Positions 9,142 to 18,028 of a stretch of DNA of 49,390 nucleotides are shown piece by piece; positions within the stretch are counted from its first letter, which is position 1; each line of letters opens with the position of its first letter. The translations under genes were made by a program, and so were the position numbers. The stretch is from positions 1 through 49,390 of the forward strand of contig MWCD01000028.1 of the NCBI GenBank assembly GCA_002069885.1, in the 5' to 3' direction. Source of the stretch: a bacterium ADurb.Bin236. Lineage in GTDB: Bacteria > UBP15 > UBA6099. The notes beneath the pieces are model-generated. The model was not told the DNA's origin. It saw only the letters and a program-made list of their open reading frames with translations, and made no database searches.

Positions 9142-10971
9142 ATGACTCTAGCGGGAGAAAAAATAAACAGGCAGCTTCTCAAGCTCGCGGACAGGCCGCG
9201 TCCGGACTGGTCCCGAGAAAGCCTGCTTTTGCTGAACGGCGAATGGGAATATCGGGAGGACGGGCTGGGCATCGGGCGGCTCGACCGATGGAGCGACGCG
9301 CGCGCGTTCGACAAGACCATCGAGGTTCCTTTCTGCGTCGAGTCTGAGGCCTCCGGCGCTGCGATAAAGAATCCTTCCCGCGTCGTCTGGATGAAAAAAC
9401 GTTTCAGGGTTGACTCGGCTTTCAGGCGGGGGCGATCTCTCATCCTTAACTTCGGCGCAGCCGACTACGAGGCGCGCGTGTGGCTTAACGGCAAATATCT
9501 CGGCTCCCACAAGGGGGGCTACTCCCCGTTCAGCTTCGACATAACCGAGACAGCGAGCGCGGGCGAAAACGCGCTGGCAGTCAGAATCTCCGACTCGCGC
9601 GATCCGCGCATCCCGCGCGGAAAACAGACTTTCCTCCACAAGCCTTTCTCGATTTTTTACTCCACCGTAACCGGGCTGTGGCAGCCTGTCTGGATAGAGG
9701 CTGCGGGAGGGATTCGCGCGGCTGGAGCGCGCGTCGATTCGGATCCGGCGGACGGGCGCGTCAGATTATCCATCGAGCTGGAAGGTCCCGAGCCGCCGAC
9801 GGCGATCCGCGTCTCTTCGACACTCCCTTCCGGAAAGGCTTTGTCTAGGACTTACACGGGCGGCGAACTCCGGATGGAGGGAAAAAAGGCGCAAGTCGAG
9901 TTCGAAGTTCCGGAGGTCGAGACATGGTCGCCTGATCGGCCCCGGCTCTATCCTATGAGAATCGAGCTGCTTGACGCGCGTTCGCGGACCGTTGATGCCG
10001 TGGATTCGTATTTCGCCTTCAGAACCGTCGGGATATCCGACGGTCGAATATTGCTAAACGGCAAACCGCTCTATCAGAAGCTGCTGTTGGATCAGGGCTT
10101 CTTTCCGCGCGGACACTACACGCCTGTCGATCCCGCGGAGTTCAGGCGAGACGTCGAAATGGCAAAGTCTATGGGATTCAACGGCGTCCGCAAACACCAA
10201 AAAATTGAGGATCCGAGGTCGCTTTTCTGGTGCGACGCGCTGGGACTGCTCGTCTGGGAGGAGATGCCGTCGGCGTTTCTGTGGTCGGCGAAGATGCGCG
10301 GCGCGCTTGAATCTCAATGGCGCGAGGTTGTCGCGCGAGACCGCAACCATCCATGCATAATCGCATGGGTTCCTTTAAACGAAAGCTGGGGCGTGAATAA
10401 TTTGATATTCTCATCCGCCGCCCGCGATTTCGTCGCTCGCATGTATGACCTTACGAAAGAGATGGACCCGACGCGTCTCGTCGTGGACAACAGCGGGTTT
10501 GAGCATGTCAAGACGGACATCGTCGATCTGCACCATTACCTCGGCACGGCGCAGAAGGCGCGGGAGTGGCACGCGAAACTGCGCGACCCGAAAAACATGG
10601 AGTTCGACTACGCGAACCTTTTGCGCAGGCTTAACCCGGCGGAGAGCGCGGCGTGCCCGCTCGCTCCCGGCGTGAAATACGAAGGGCAGCCGATGCTTGT
10701 CAGCGAGTACGGCGGTTTCGGTTTTTACAAAGCCGAAGACAAGTCGCTTATCGAAAACTTCCGAGATTACACTCTTGCAATAGCCGAAGAAGACATATTT
10801 CAGGGATACTGCTACACGCAGTTCTACGACACTGAACAGGAGCGCAACGGGCTTCTGAATTTCGACAGAACGCCGAAAATTCCGCTGGAAGAAATCAGGA
10901 AGGTGAACGAGGAGGCGGGCCGCCTCGCAGCCGAAAGGGACAAAGAACGCGGGAGAAACCGGAATGGATGA
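9142..10971 (+). CDS. Glycoside hydrolase family 2 protein (beta-glucuronidase/galactosidase-like)
   Basis: 609 aa GH2-type retaining glycosidase. Domain order is the family's: sugar-binding jelly roll (LNGEWEYRE ... VWLNGKYLGSHKGGYSPFSFDIT), an immunoglobulin-like domain (about 200-300), then a TIM barrel. Catalytic residues are visible: acid/base glutamate in VPLNESWG (about E414) and nucleophile glutamate in LVSEYGG (about E522); the barrel also has NGVRKHQK and DALGLLVWEEMP. No signal peptide, so it probably acts in the cytoplasm on an imported or internally released glycoside. A GGGAGGGGG ribosome site precedes ATG. The specific sugar cannot be assigned. The next gene overlaps its stop by a few bases (ATGGATGA). 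Confidence 0.9.
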   Translation: MTLAGEKINRQLLKLADRPRPDWSRESLLLLNGEWEYREDGLGIGRLDRWSDARAFDKTIEVPFCVESEASGAAIKNPSRVVWMKKRFRVDSAFRRGRSLILNFGAADYEARVWLNGKYLGSHKGGYSPFSFDITETASAGENALAVRISDSRDPRIPRGKQTFLHKPFSIFYSTVTGLWQPVWIEAAGGIRAAGARVDSDPADGRVRLSIELEGPEPPTAIRVSSTLPSGKALSRTYTGGELRMEGKKAQVEFEVPEVETWSPDRPRLYPMRIELLDARSRTVDAVDSYFAFRTVGISDGRILLNGKPLYQKLLLDQGFFPRGHYTPVDPAEFRRDVEMAKSMGFNGVRKHQKIEDPRSLFWCDALGLLVWEEMPSAFLWSAKMRGALESQWREVVARDRNHPCIIAWVPLNESWGVNNLIFSSAARDFVARMYDLTKEMDPTRLVVDNSGFEHVKTDIVDLHHYLGTAQKAREWHAKLRDPKNMEFDYANLLRRLNPAESAACPLAPGVKYEGQPMLVSEYGGFGFYKAEDKSLIENFRDYTLAIAEEDIFQGYCYTQFYDTEQERNGLLNFDRTPKIPLEEIRKVNEEAGRLAAERDKERGRNRNG

Positions 10972-11344
10972 GCGCCCGCCGCGCGAAGTCGCCGGCTCCG
11001 GATATCCTAGTCGCGAAGACGCGCCCGGAGGCCCGGAGCCTCAGATGTCTTCGTTCTCTTTCAGCTTCGGATCAGGCGCTCCGGGCAAGGCGTTTCTCCC
11101 GTTCGCGATAGTGTTGTTCCTTGTCAGTTGCGCGTCGATGGCGGCGATGGCCGTTATCGGCTTGCTCGGCGCGGGTGTGGGAGCTTTGCTGGGTCTGGCG
11201 CGAGGCGCAAAACGCAAACCTTATTTCATCAATCGCTCTTTCAGCCGAGAAGGAACAAGCAATGACAACGTCATAGATATTGAAGCTGTCGAAATCAAAC
11301 CCCGCAATTCGGCCGAGCTGCCTGAAAAAGCCGACTCTCCTTGA
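10964..11344 (+). CDS. Small membrane protein of unknown function
   Basis: 126 aa, start ATG overlapping the stop of the GH2 gene (8-base overlap), implying translational coupling. A polar Pro/Gly/Ser-rich N-terminus (about 1-42) is followed by two adjoining hydrophobic stretches (about residues 43-82: FLPFAIVLFLVSCASMAAMA then VIGLLGAGVGALLGLA) with small Gly/Ala residues suited to helix packing, then a basic stop-transfer (RGAKRKPY) and a charged tail. I do not recognise a family. It converges on the maf gene with a 37-bp gap. Confidence 0.6.
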   Translation: MDERPPREVAGSGYPSREDAPGGPEPQMSSFSFSFGSGAPGKAFLPFAIVLFLVSCASMAAMAVIGLLGAGVGALLGLARGAKRKPYFINRSFSREGTSNDNVIDIEAVEIKPRNSAELPEKADSP

Positions 11345-11381
11345 TCAGGAGATATATCTGATTGAGCCGGGGGCGAAAGAG

Positions 11382-11999
11382 TTAAACATCGACGCCGAAC
11401 GTCTTTTCGAGCGCGCAAAAAAGCGCGGACACCGGAAGTCCTACTACGTTCGAGTAAAGCCCTTCGACCTTTTCCACGAACAGGGCGGCGCGCTCCTGAA
11501 TGCCGTAAGCCCCGGCCTTGTCGAAAGGCTCTCCCGTCTCCACGTATGCGGCTATCAAATCGTCGCCGAGCGCGCGGAACGAGACGATTGTGGTGTCCAC
11601 GAAGGAAGAGCCCCGGAGCGGGTCGTCGGACGCGGCGAACGCGACTCCGGTGTGAACCTTGTGCGCGCGACCGGAAAGGGCGCGGAGCATGCGCCGAGCG
11701 TCTGCGGCATCGGCAGGTTTTCCGAGGGTCAGCCCGTCGGCGTCCACCACGGTGTCTGCGCAGACAACGGCGAACCCGGGGCGGCCCGCCGCCGATTCGA
11801 GGGCGCGGCCCAGTTTAGAGCGCGCTGATTCGAGCGCGAACTCCGCCGGGGCCGCTCCGTCAGGCGCGCCTGTCTCGATGTCTGAGTAATCCGCTCTGAG
11901 AACTTCGAAATCCACGCCAGCGCGCGTTAGCAGTTCAGCTCGTCTCGGCGACGCCGACGCGAGCAGTATTTTTCTTCCGCCGAAACTTTTAATCCACAT
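11382..11999 (-). CDS. Maf family nucleoside triphosphate pyrophosphatase
   Basis: House-cleaning enzyme that hydrolyses non-canonical or modified NTPs to NMP plus pyrophosphate. Signature features: ILLASASPRRAELL near the N-terminus, the central VVCADTVV (catalytic aspartate) and LGKPADAADARRMLRALSG, HKVHTGVA, and the C-terminal KAGAYGIQERAALFVEKVEG. 205 aa fits the family. The ADTVV and GAYGIQ forms are those of the dTTP/UTP-type Maf (YhdE-like) more than the m7GTP type, but this is a family-level reading. GGAGGCGG precedes the ATG. Confidence 0.93.
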   Translation of the reverse strand: MWIKSFGGRKILLASASPRRAELLTRAGVDFEVLRADYSDIETGAPDGAAPAEFALESARSKLGRALESAAGRPGFAVVCADTVVDADGLTLGKPADAADARRMLRALSGRAHKVHTGVAFAASDDPLRGSSFVDTTIVSFRALGDDLIAAYVETGEPFDKAGAYGIQERAALFVEKVEGLYSNVVGLPVSALFCALEKTFGVDV

Positions 12000-12146
12000 T
12001 CCGCCTCCAGAGCCGCCGGGCCTTCGCGCGCTTCGCCTTATATGATAATCTCCCCGCGCCTCCGTTTTCCAGAGATTCGCTTCTGTTTCTGTTTCGGCCC
12101 GGTTTGTTGTATATTATCTCGTAGTCCCGCCGGAGGGAGCGACGAT

Positions 12147-12974
12147 ATGGAAAACGCAAAAATGGACTCCAGAACAATTGAGGCATTCGCGGGAGACCGC
12201 GTCCCCAAGTTCCTCGCCACAGCATCCCCGGACGGGGTCCCGAACATCGCTCCCGTCATATCTATTGAAGCTTGGGACGAGACGACTCTGATTTTCGGCG
12301 AACTGATGATCTGGAAGACAAAGGCAAACCTTCTTGCGAACCCTAAAGTCGGGGTCTCTGTTCTGACGGACGACATGAACTGCTGGACGGTTAGAGGAGT
12401 TTTTCAGGGCTTCGAGCGGACGGGCGAGCGGTTTGAAAAGATAAGCATGAACGACATGTTCAGGTACAACGCATACACCGGTGTGCGGAACGTGGGCGTG
12501 ATAAAAGTCGAGTCAGTTCGCCGGGTGAAAGGGATGATGTCGCCCGCGAGGCTGATGGAGATGGGATACGGGGCGCTGAGGGCGCGCGGAGTGAAGTTCG
12601 AGCGCGCCGGCCCGATGCCGCCGCAGGTCACCGAGAAATTCTCCCGTGTGAAGGCCGCAAAACACATCTGCTATGTTGACTCCGACGGGTATCCTCTTTC
12701 CCTGCCTTCGATAACTATGTTTCCGACCGCGCACGGCGTTCTGGAATTCGGCGCGGCGGAGATGAAGGGTTTTACAGAGGCGCCGCCCGCGCTGCCGTTG
12801 CGCGCCGCGGCCGCCATCATCACTTCCGACCCGGTCGCTTATCAGATAAAAGGAACAGTCTCCGCCTCGAAAAGCGGCGTAGGCCTCCGGCTCGCGCGCC
12901 TCGACGTTGAAGACGTTTATTCCTCGTCTCCCCCCGTTCCCGGAAAACGCATCAACATAGAGAACGAAAGCTGA
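12147..12974 (+). CDS. Pyridoxamine 5'-phosphate oxidase-like flavin-binding split-barrel protein
   Basis: 275 aa. The start at 12147 is set by a strong GGAGGGAG at 12132-12139; an upstream in-frame ATG (12042) would add a non-homologous, Cys-rich leader. The N-terminal half (VPKFLATASPDGVPNIAPVI ... TKANLLANPKVGVSVL) is the FMN-binding split barrel of the PNPOx-like superfamily. The C-terminal half contains a second related segment (AKHICYVDSDGYPLSLPSIT) that may be a degenerate repeat of the same fold. Substrate unknown: such proteins include heme-degrading, F420-dependent and purely flavin-binding members. A possible -10 (TATATT at 12110) lies upstream. Confidence 0.75.
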   Translation: MENAKMDSRTIEAFAGDRVPKFLATASPDGVPNIAPVISIEAWDETTLIFGELMIWKTKANLLANPKVGVSVLTDDMNCWTVRGVFQGFERTGERFEKISMNDMFRYNAYTGVRNVGVIKVESVRRVKGMMSPARLMEMGYGALRARGVKFERAGPMPPQVTEKFSRVKAAKHICYVDSDGYPLSLPSITMFPTAHGVLEFGAAEMKGFTEAPPALPLRAAAAIITSDPVAYQIKGTVSASKSGVGLRLARLDVEDVYSSSPPVPGKRINIENES

Positions 12975-13110
12975 GCCCGAAAACCTAGCGTCATTTTCAA
13001 AAACGAAACGCTGAATATGCTCGAAAGACATGTAGTCCGGCTTGTCGGCGGGCTTGCTGTTTTTTAGCGCGTTTTTTCTTGTGAAAAATCGGATTCGCGC
13101 GCGAACGCCG

Positions 13111-14070
13111 CTACGGAGAACAGGCGGAGAGGTGGAGAATTGAGGATGAGCTTGTGAGCGCGCAACCGAGGATGCGGGGCGACGACAGGAAAATGCCGGA
13201 AGCGGAGGCGATTTCAAAGGAGGTTGAGCGGGCAAGCTTGATTCTTTTAAGGGCGTCGCGGGCGGAGTCGGGGCCGGGCGATTTGGATGGCGGGACGTTG
13301 TGTCCTCGCTCTAGCCGGAGCAGAGCGTCGAAGCAGTGTCCGCGAACTACGCCGCGAAAGTATTTGAGGAACAGGTCTCTGTTTGCGAAGATGTCTGCGA
13401 ACCAGATGTCTTTGTCGAGGAAAGCGATGAGTCCAGTCTGATTGTGAAAGGCGCTGAAACGAGCGCAGAAAGAGCGTATCGGGGCGTCCCAATGCTCGTA
13501 GAGGTCGTGAAGGTCGAGCGCGCGGGATGCCGCGCCGGATTCACCGAAGAGCCTGACGATGTGTTCCCAGACATCTTTCTGATTTGGGGCGAAAAGGCCG
13601 CCTGAGCCGGCGGACTTGGCGGCGGAAGCCATGCGGGCGCGCCGCAGGCTTCCCATTGAGAAATCGGCGCGGCGGAAGGTTTTTTTGTCGTCCGGTATCG
13701 GGTCTGCGGCTCCGGGCCGGCAGTCCCAGCGGCGGACTTCGACGCAGCAGGAGGGCAGTTCCGCCTCGGCGCCCGGAGCGACGGCCGCCCCTGCGGAGAT
13801 CAGCCTGCTTTGCGCGCCGCCTTCGAGCGTCTCCCCCTCAAGCGCGGCGAGCGGGCGCGGGCCGTTGTTGACAATCAGCATACGTTCCATCGAGCCGGTT
13901 TCGAGCGCGCGCGCCGTCCCTCTCGCGATGCCTTCTGACAACGGCGAGAACTCCGTCCCGTTTTTCTCAAATTCAGGAGAAATCAGGCAGACTGGAAAAA
14001 TCCAAAGGCCTTGCCACGAGGAGCCGTTTTTTACTGTCAGCCCGTCTAGGAAAGCGGCGGCGGAAATCAT
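13111..14070 (-). CDS. ARPP-1/DUF6569-like domain protein
   Basis: 319 aa, soluble. The middle of the N-terminal half, MLIVNNGPRPLAALEGETLEGG followed by AQSRLISAGAAVAPG and ELPSCCVEVRRW, matches the recurring pattern I know from the ARPP-1/DUF6569 fold (dGE.l.GakQnR ... ipVSCVE.gRW). The C-terminal ~120 residues (WFADIFANRDLFLKYFRG) resemble nothing I can name. Biochemical role of the family is not established. AAGGAG precedes the ATG; the gene is last in a minus-strand set with GT2, radical SAM and GT-C-like genes, 26 bp after the GT-C stop, so a role in that envelope pathway is possible but is context only. Confidence 0.55.
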   Translation of the reverse strand: MISAAAFLDGLTVKNGSSWQGLWIFPVCLISPEFEKNGTEFSPLSEGIARGTARALETGSMERMLIVNNGPRPLAALEGETLEGGAQSRLISAGAAVAPGAEAELPSCCVEVRRWDCRPGAADPIPDDKKTFRRADFSMGSLRRARMASAAKSAGSGGLFAPNQKDVWEHIVRLFGESGAASRALDLHDLYEHWDAPIRSFCARFSAFHNQTGLIAFLDKDIWFADIFANRDLFLKYFRGVVRGHCFDALLRLERGHNVPPSKSPGPDSARDALKRIKLARSTSFEIASASGIFLSSPRILGCALTSSSSILHLSACSP

Positions 14071-14096
14071 TCGGACTCCTTCGGCGGTGGGATTCT

Positions 14097-15977
14097 TCAG
14101 GGCAGCAGTATCGAGAAGTTTTCAGGCGGGTCGGTTATCCTGATGAATCCGACGGGGTCATCGGGAGTTTCGAACCTTGATATGTCGATGGCGGGAACGG
14201 TTCTGTGCGGAGACATCCAGTGATACTTGAGGATGAGTTCGCCGTTTTCGGCGCGTGCGTTGCGCACATCAATGCGCCCGTATCCGGCAGAGACATCGCC
14301 GCCGCCGCGAATGAAGTATGAAGGCTCGAAACCGGAGACCTCGAATATGTCGAACCTGCCGGCGCGGTCGATAAGAGCATAGTAGCCGCTGAATTTCGAG
14401 AAGTATTCCTTTGCCGCGCCGGACCAGCATACGATCCATTTCACGTTGTAAAGCTTGAGCCGGTTCAGCAACTCGTCAGGCCGGGAATCGGCCAGACGGG
14501 AGCCGAACGCGCGGGCGTCGTAGAAACCGGCGCGCCTGTGTTTGAGAAACACGTAAGGGTAGGGGCCGCCGATGAATTCGCGTCCCGTCCAGACTCCGAA
14601 GAGCGCGGGGAGTTGCGATTTGCCGAATATCTGGCCTTCGCTTTCCTCGTCCATGGAGCCGGAGTCTTCGAGCATGACGCGGGCGCCGGGGGGCAGTTGT
14701 TTTAATACTTCGACGAGTTGGAGCGCGTCGGGCGGGGCGGGTTGGCGCAGGAGGTTGTCGTAGAAGAAATGGGCGCGGGCCGAGCCTATGACCATGAGAG
14801 CGGCGCAGACGATGGCGGCGAGCAGGGCGGCGGCGCGGCCTGCGGAACGCCGCGACCGGGACTCCGCCCATGAGGCGATGCCGACTCCGCCTGCCGCGGC
14901 CAGAGCGAACTGCGAGAGCGGGAAGTATCTGGACGGGTTGAGGGTCTGCCCGCCGGGGAGGAACGCGCCGTAGTAAGAGTAGAGCCAGAAGAAGGCGGCG
15001 AAGGCGGCGAGGAAGGCGGCGGAGCCGCGCGCGCCTCTGCGGCGCAGAGCGACAGCGCCCGCCGCGCCTGTTCCCAGCAGCAGCCAGAGCGTGGCGGCGT
15101 GCGCCGCTCCGAACGCGCCGCCGAACTCGTGGTTGTTCATCGAGACCGACGCCGTGAAGTAGTCTTTAAATGGCCGCCAGATGTCGAGGTTCATCCAGAA
15201 ACGAGCTTCGGGAACGCTCTCCATGTCGGGCATGAAGCGGAACATGACGGCCACCCACTGGATGTTGGCGAGAAGCATGACGGCGGGGATTGCGGCGACA
15301 AGGACCGCCCTGAGGAAGCGCCGCCGCAGGAGCGCCCATGCCGCCGCCGCGAGGAACGCGGGAGCTAGAGCGACGGCGGAGGTTTTGTGGACGAACAGCG
15401 CCAGAGCGCACGCGGCCGCCGCTCCAGCCCACGACGCCGCGCGGCCTTCTTTAGCGAATTTGAACACAAAGGACGCGGCGAGGAGTGACAGACAGGTTCC
15501 CGCGCCTGCGGTCGGCATCCCGCCGAGGAAAAACAGCATGGGCATTCCCGCCATGAAATAAGCTCCGCCGAGGGCCATGCCGAACGCGGCCTCGCTCCGG
15601 GTCAGCCCGAAATTCCTCAAAGAGACCCACCACAGCGGCGCGAACAGGAGAAGCCCGATGGAGATAAAGGCTTTCAGGACGGAATCGACGGAGGCGTCCG
15701 GGAAGAGAACGGCGAGGCGCTGAAGAGCGATGTTGCTGTTCCAGACGAAGCCCAGAGGGAAACCGGCCATGAAATGCGGGTCGTATCCCCATATCGCGCC
15801 GGACGCCGAGTGGAACTCGCGCGCGGCTTCGCACTGGTATTTCAGCGCGGCGAAATCGTTGAACAGCAGAGGGGCGTCCTTCATCCGGAAACTGCGCTCA
15901 GCGTTGCCGGTAAGCAAAACAACCGCCAAGCCCCCGGCGAGAACATATATCCACGCTTTCGACATTTTTTTAATCAT
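14097..15977 (-). CDS. GT-C-like integral membrane protein (probable polyprenyl-sugar glycosyltransferase)
   Basis: 626 aa with roughly 11-12 hydrophobic segments from residue 8 to about 410, then a soluble C-terminal part (residues 420-626) ending in a small beta domain with LKYHWMSPHRTVPAID. This layout, a first extracytoplasmic loop rich in acidic residues (FRMKDAPLLFNDFAALKY), and its place directly after a GT2 and a radical SAM gene fit a GT-C fold enzyme using a lipid-phosphate sugar, or a relative such as the PTPS-related membrane family. The start at 15977 has GAGGGA upstream and overlaps the radical SAM stop by 8 bases. The acceptor is unknown; I cannot confirm catalytic residues by eye. 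Confidence 0.65.
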   Translation of the reverse strand: MIKKMSKAWIYVLAGGLAVVLLTGNAERSFRMKDAPLLFNDFAALKYQCEAAREFHSASGAIWGYDPHFMAGFPLGFVWNSNIALQRLAVLFPDASVDSVLKAFISIGLLLFAPLWWVSLRNFGLTRSEAAFGMALGGAYFMAGMPMLFFLGGMPTAGAGTCLSLLAASFVFKFAKEGRAASWAGAAAACALALFVHKTSAVALAPAFLAAAAWALLRRRFLRAVLVAAIPAVMLLANIQWVAVMFRFMPDMESVPEARFWMNLDIWRPFKDYFTASVSMNNHEFGGAFGAAHAATLWLLLGTGAAGAVALRRRGARGSAAFLAAFAAFFWLYSYYGAFLPGGQTLNPSRYFPLSQFALAAAGGVGIASWAESRSRRSAGRAAALLAAIVCAALMVIGSARAHFFYDNLLRQPAPPDALQLVEVLKQLPPGARVMLEDSGSMDEESEGQIFGKSQLPALFGVWTGREFIGGPYPYVFLKHRRAGFYDARAFGSRLADSRPDELLNRLKLYNVKWIVCWSGAAKEYFSKFSGYYALIDRAGRFDIFEVSGFEPSYFIRGGGDVSAGYGRIDVRNARAENGELILKYHWMSPHRTVPAIDISRFETPDDPVGFIRITDPPENFSILLP

Positions 15978-17127
15978 CGCGGTCCCTCGCGGCGACGAAG
16001 TATCTCCGCCTGAATTCTTTGTCGGAAGCCGCCTTGCGGACGAACCATGGGACTACGGCTCCGGAGAAGAAAACTGAAGGGTTGATGTCGCACTCGATCC
16101 AGCAGCCGGGGCAGGAGAGGACTTTGCGGCGGACGGCGTCCGCGCGCGGGCCGCGCCACAGAGAGGAGAACGGCTCTGCGGCGGCGTTTCCGGCGGTTTC
16201 GCCGCGCAGTCCGCTGCAGGGGAACACATCGCCGCCGGGGGACATCCTGAAGTGGGCGAACATCGCCATGCACGGCGGGGCAGGCTCTGATTTGCCGCGC
16301 AGCAACCTGTTGGCTCCGCCCTCGTTGAGGTAGTCCTCGGAGACGTCGCGGAGGAAAGCTCCGGCGGAAAGGGCGCGGGCGCGCGCGGCGGCGGGAGAGC
16401 CTTTCGCGGCAGCGTGCGAGCGGTAGAAGCTCTCTATCTCCGCCCTCGTCATGTCCTCCTGCGTCTCGAACCCGCCGGGGGCGGCGTCCGTCTTGCCCTC
16501 GTGGTTCTTCGCGCCGAGGAAGACGCTGTGGCCGAGCCCGAGGCTTTCCGCCAGCCTGCCGACAGGCTCTATCTGGTCTAGGTTGCTTTTCAGCGCCGTC
16601 TGGTTTATCCCCGCGTGGAATCCGAGGCGTTTTTTCAACTCGGACAGCCGGCGGAGCGTTTCCATAGCGCGTTCCGACGCTCCGGGGACGCCGCGCGCCT
16701 CGTCATGGACGTCATTGAGCGCGTCGAGGCTGACCTGAATATGCAGCAGGCGGGCGAGACTGCCCGCGCTCTCGACCAGCTCCGCCGCCCTGTCCGGCAG
16801 AAGCCCGTTGGTGGTGACGTAGAAGAATCGCAGCGAAGGCGCTCGCTCCGTCGCCAGACGGAAGAACTCGGGGAGGTCGTCCCTTAGGAACGGCTCGCCG
16901 CCCGTGACTCGGACGACTTCAAGTTTCGAGAGGGCGGGGTCGCGGACGATTTCGCCGAGCCGAGCCGCGGGCAGTTCATCGCTCTGAGGCCAGCCGTGAA
17001 TGTCGCACATTTTGCAGCGGGCGTTGCAGCGGTTGGTGATGTTGAGGGTCATCAGGAACGGAGGAGATGGCCGCCCGAAGGCTCTGCGCGCGCGCGCCGC
17101 CGCTATGTCCGCCAGCGTTCTAATCAT
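15970..17127 (-). CDS. Radical SAM protein with SPASM-like C-terminus
   Basis: 385 aa. The [4Fe-4S]-SAM motif is CNARCKMC (C34, C38, C41), followed by RVTGGEPFLRDDL (GGE motif) and VTTNGLL. The C-terminus has a SPASM-like auxiliary-cluster arrangement: CMAMFAHFRMSPGGDVFPCSG and CPGCWIEC. SPASM proteins modify peptides, small molecules or lipids by radical chemistry. It overlaps the GT2 gene by 4 bases (ATGA) and the GT-C-like gene by 8 bases, so the three are probably translated together. No precursor-peptide gene is visible nearby, which argues against a simple RiPP maturase. Confidence 0.85.
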   Translation of the reverse strand: MIRTLADIAAARARRAFGRPSPPFLMTLNITNRCNARCKMCDIHGWPQSDELPAARLGEIVRDPALSKLEVVRVTGGEPFLRDDLPEFFRLATERAPSLRFFYVTTNGLLPDRAAELVESAGSLARLLHIQVSLDALNDVHDEARGVPGASERAMETLRRLSELKKRLGFHAGINQTALKSNLDQIEPVGRLAESLGLGHSVFLGAKNHEGKTDAAPGGFETQEDMTRAEIESFYRSHAAAKGSPAAARARALSAGAFLRDVSEDYLNEGGANRLLRGKSEPAPPCMAMFAHFRMSPGGDVFPCSGLRGETAGNAAAEPFSSLWRGPRADAVRRKVLSCPGCWIECDINPSVFFSGAVVPWFVRKAASDKEFRRRYFVAARDRDD

Positions 17128-17849
17128 CCCTTGCCGCTCCCGCGCCCGGCTGCCGATATCTCTTTCCTGAAACGTTTGAGGTCTTGATAGAGGATTTTCA
17201 GGTTTGCGGAGCTTATGGAGCTTGAGCGGCCCGAGCGCCGGGGCGCGCAGGACACCGTGGACTCTTCAACCCGCCGACCCGCGAGGCTCATCCGTATCAC
17301 AAGCTCGCCCTGCATGAAAATCCCGTCGGTCGACGGCGGGGCGACGCTTTGGAGCGCGTCTCTTTTCAGCGCCTTGATGCCGCAGCCGAGGTCTCGCGCG
17401 GGAGAGCGGAAGAGCGCTCGCGCCATCGCGTTGTACGCCCAAGACATTGCGGCCCGGGCCGGGCCGTTGGGGTATCTCGCGCGGCGTCCCTGAACGACGT
17501 CCGCCCCCGCCAGCAGCATGTCCAGCATAGCCGGCAAGTCGCCGGGGTCGTACTGTCCGTCGCCGTCCATCACCGCGATGAGCGGGTGAGCCGCGCGGGC
17601 CAGCCCGGTGGAGATCGCTCCGCCGTGCCCCTTGTTCTTTTCGTGATGCAGAGCGGTCACTTCGGGATGCCGCGCCGCCAGAGCGTCCGCCGCAGCCGCC
17701 GTGCCGTCCGGGCTGCCGTCCTCGACGATGATGATTTCGAGCGCGCCGCACATCGGGCCTAGAACGTCCAGACACCGCAGAACCAGCGGCCCGATGTTCG
17801 CCTCGTCATGGTACGCCGGACATATCACGCTCACCGCCTCGTATCTCAA
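17124..17849 (-). CDS. Glycosyltransferase family 2, dolichol-phosphate-mannose-synthase-like
   Basis: Transfers sugar from a nucleotide donor, in this subfamily typically to polyprenyl phosphate. Motifs: VICPAYHDEANI (N-terminal nucleotide fold), VEDGSPDGT, MDGDGQYDP (DxD-type metal site), then VVQGRRARYPNGPARAAMSWAYN and LGCGIKALKRDAL. No C-terminal membrane helices, so it would rely on a membrane partner. I choose the TTG at 17849: it has GGAGC seven bases upstream and begins just before the conserved fold; the ATG at 17963 would add about 38 Arg/Gly-rich residues. It overlaps the radical SAM start by 4 bases and heads the minus-strand operon 17.85-13.11 kb. Confidence 0.85.
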   Translation of the reverse strand: MRYEAVSVICPAYHDEANIGPLVLRCLDVLGPMCGALEIIIVEDGSPDGTAAAADALAARHPEVTALHHEKNKGHGGAISTGLARAAHPLIAVMDGDGQYDPGDLPAMLDMLLAGADVVQGRRARYPNGPARAAMSWAYNAMARALFRSPARDLGCGIKALKRDALQSVAPPSTDGIFMQGELVIRMSLAGRRVEESTVSCAPRRSGRSSSISSANLKILYQDLKRFRKEISAAGRGSGKG

Positions 17850-17973
17850 TACCCTGCTCCGTTTGATTATCTGTCTGCCATGAATAAATCTTAACACAAA
17901 CGGATAAGCGCGCCACCCGCGCGGAGAAATAGGGTCGCCGCCGCGTCCGCGCCGTCCCTCCATCCCGCCGCGT

Positions 17974-18002
17974 TTGACTCAGTTTTTTTTTGCCGATATA
18001 CT
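17974..18002 (+). promoter_or_regulatory. Sigma-70-type promoter upstream of the pyruvate-kinase-domain gene
   Basis: TTGACT, 17-base spacer, TATACT (17997-18002). Predicted start near 18009, giving a ~20-base leader that holds GGGAGGAGAGAGG before the ATG at 18029. Seen directly in sequence; activity is inferred. Confidence 0.65.
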
Positions 18003-18028
18003 AATAACGTTCGCGGGAGGAGAGAGGC

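Noticed and set aside
15970-17127. RiPP maturase role for the SPASM protein
   Set aside because: No short precursor-peptide gene was seen in the adjacent stretches and the neighbours are glycosyltransferases.
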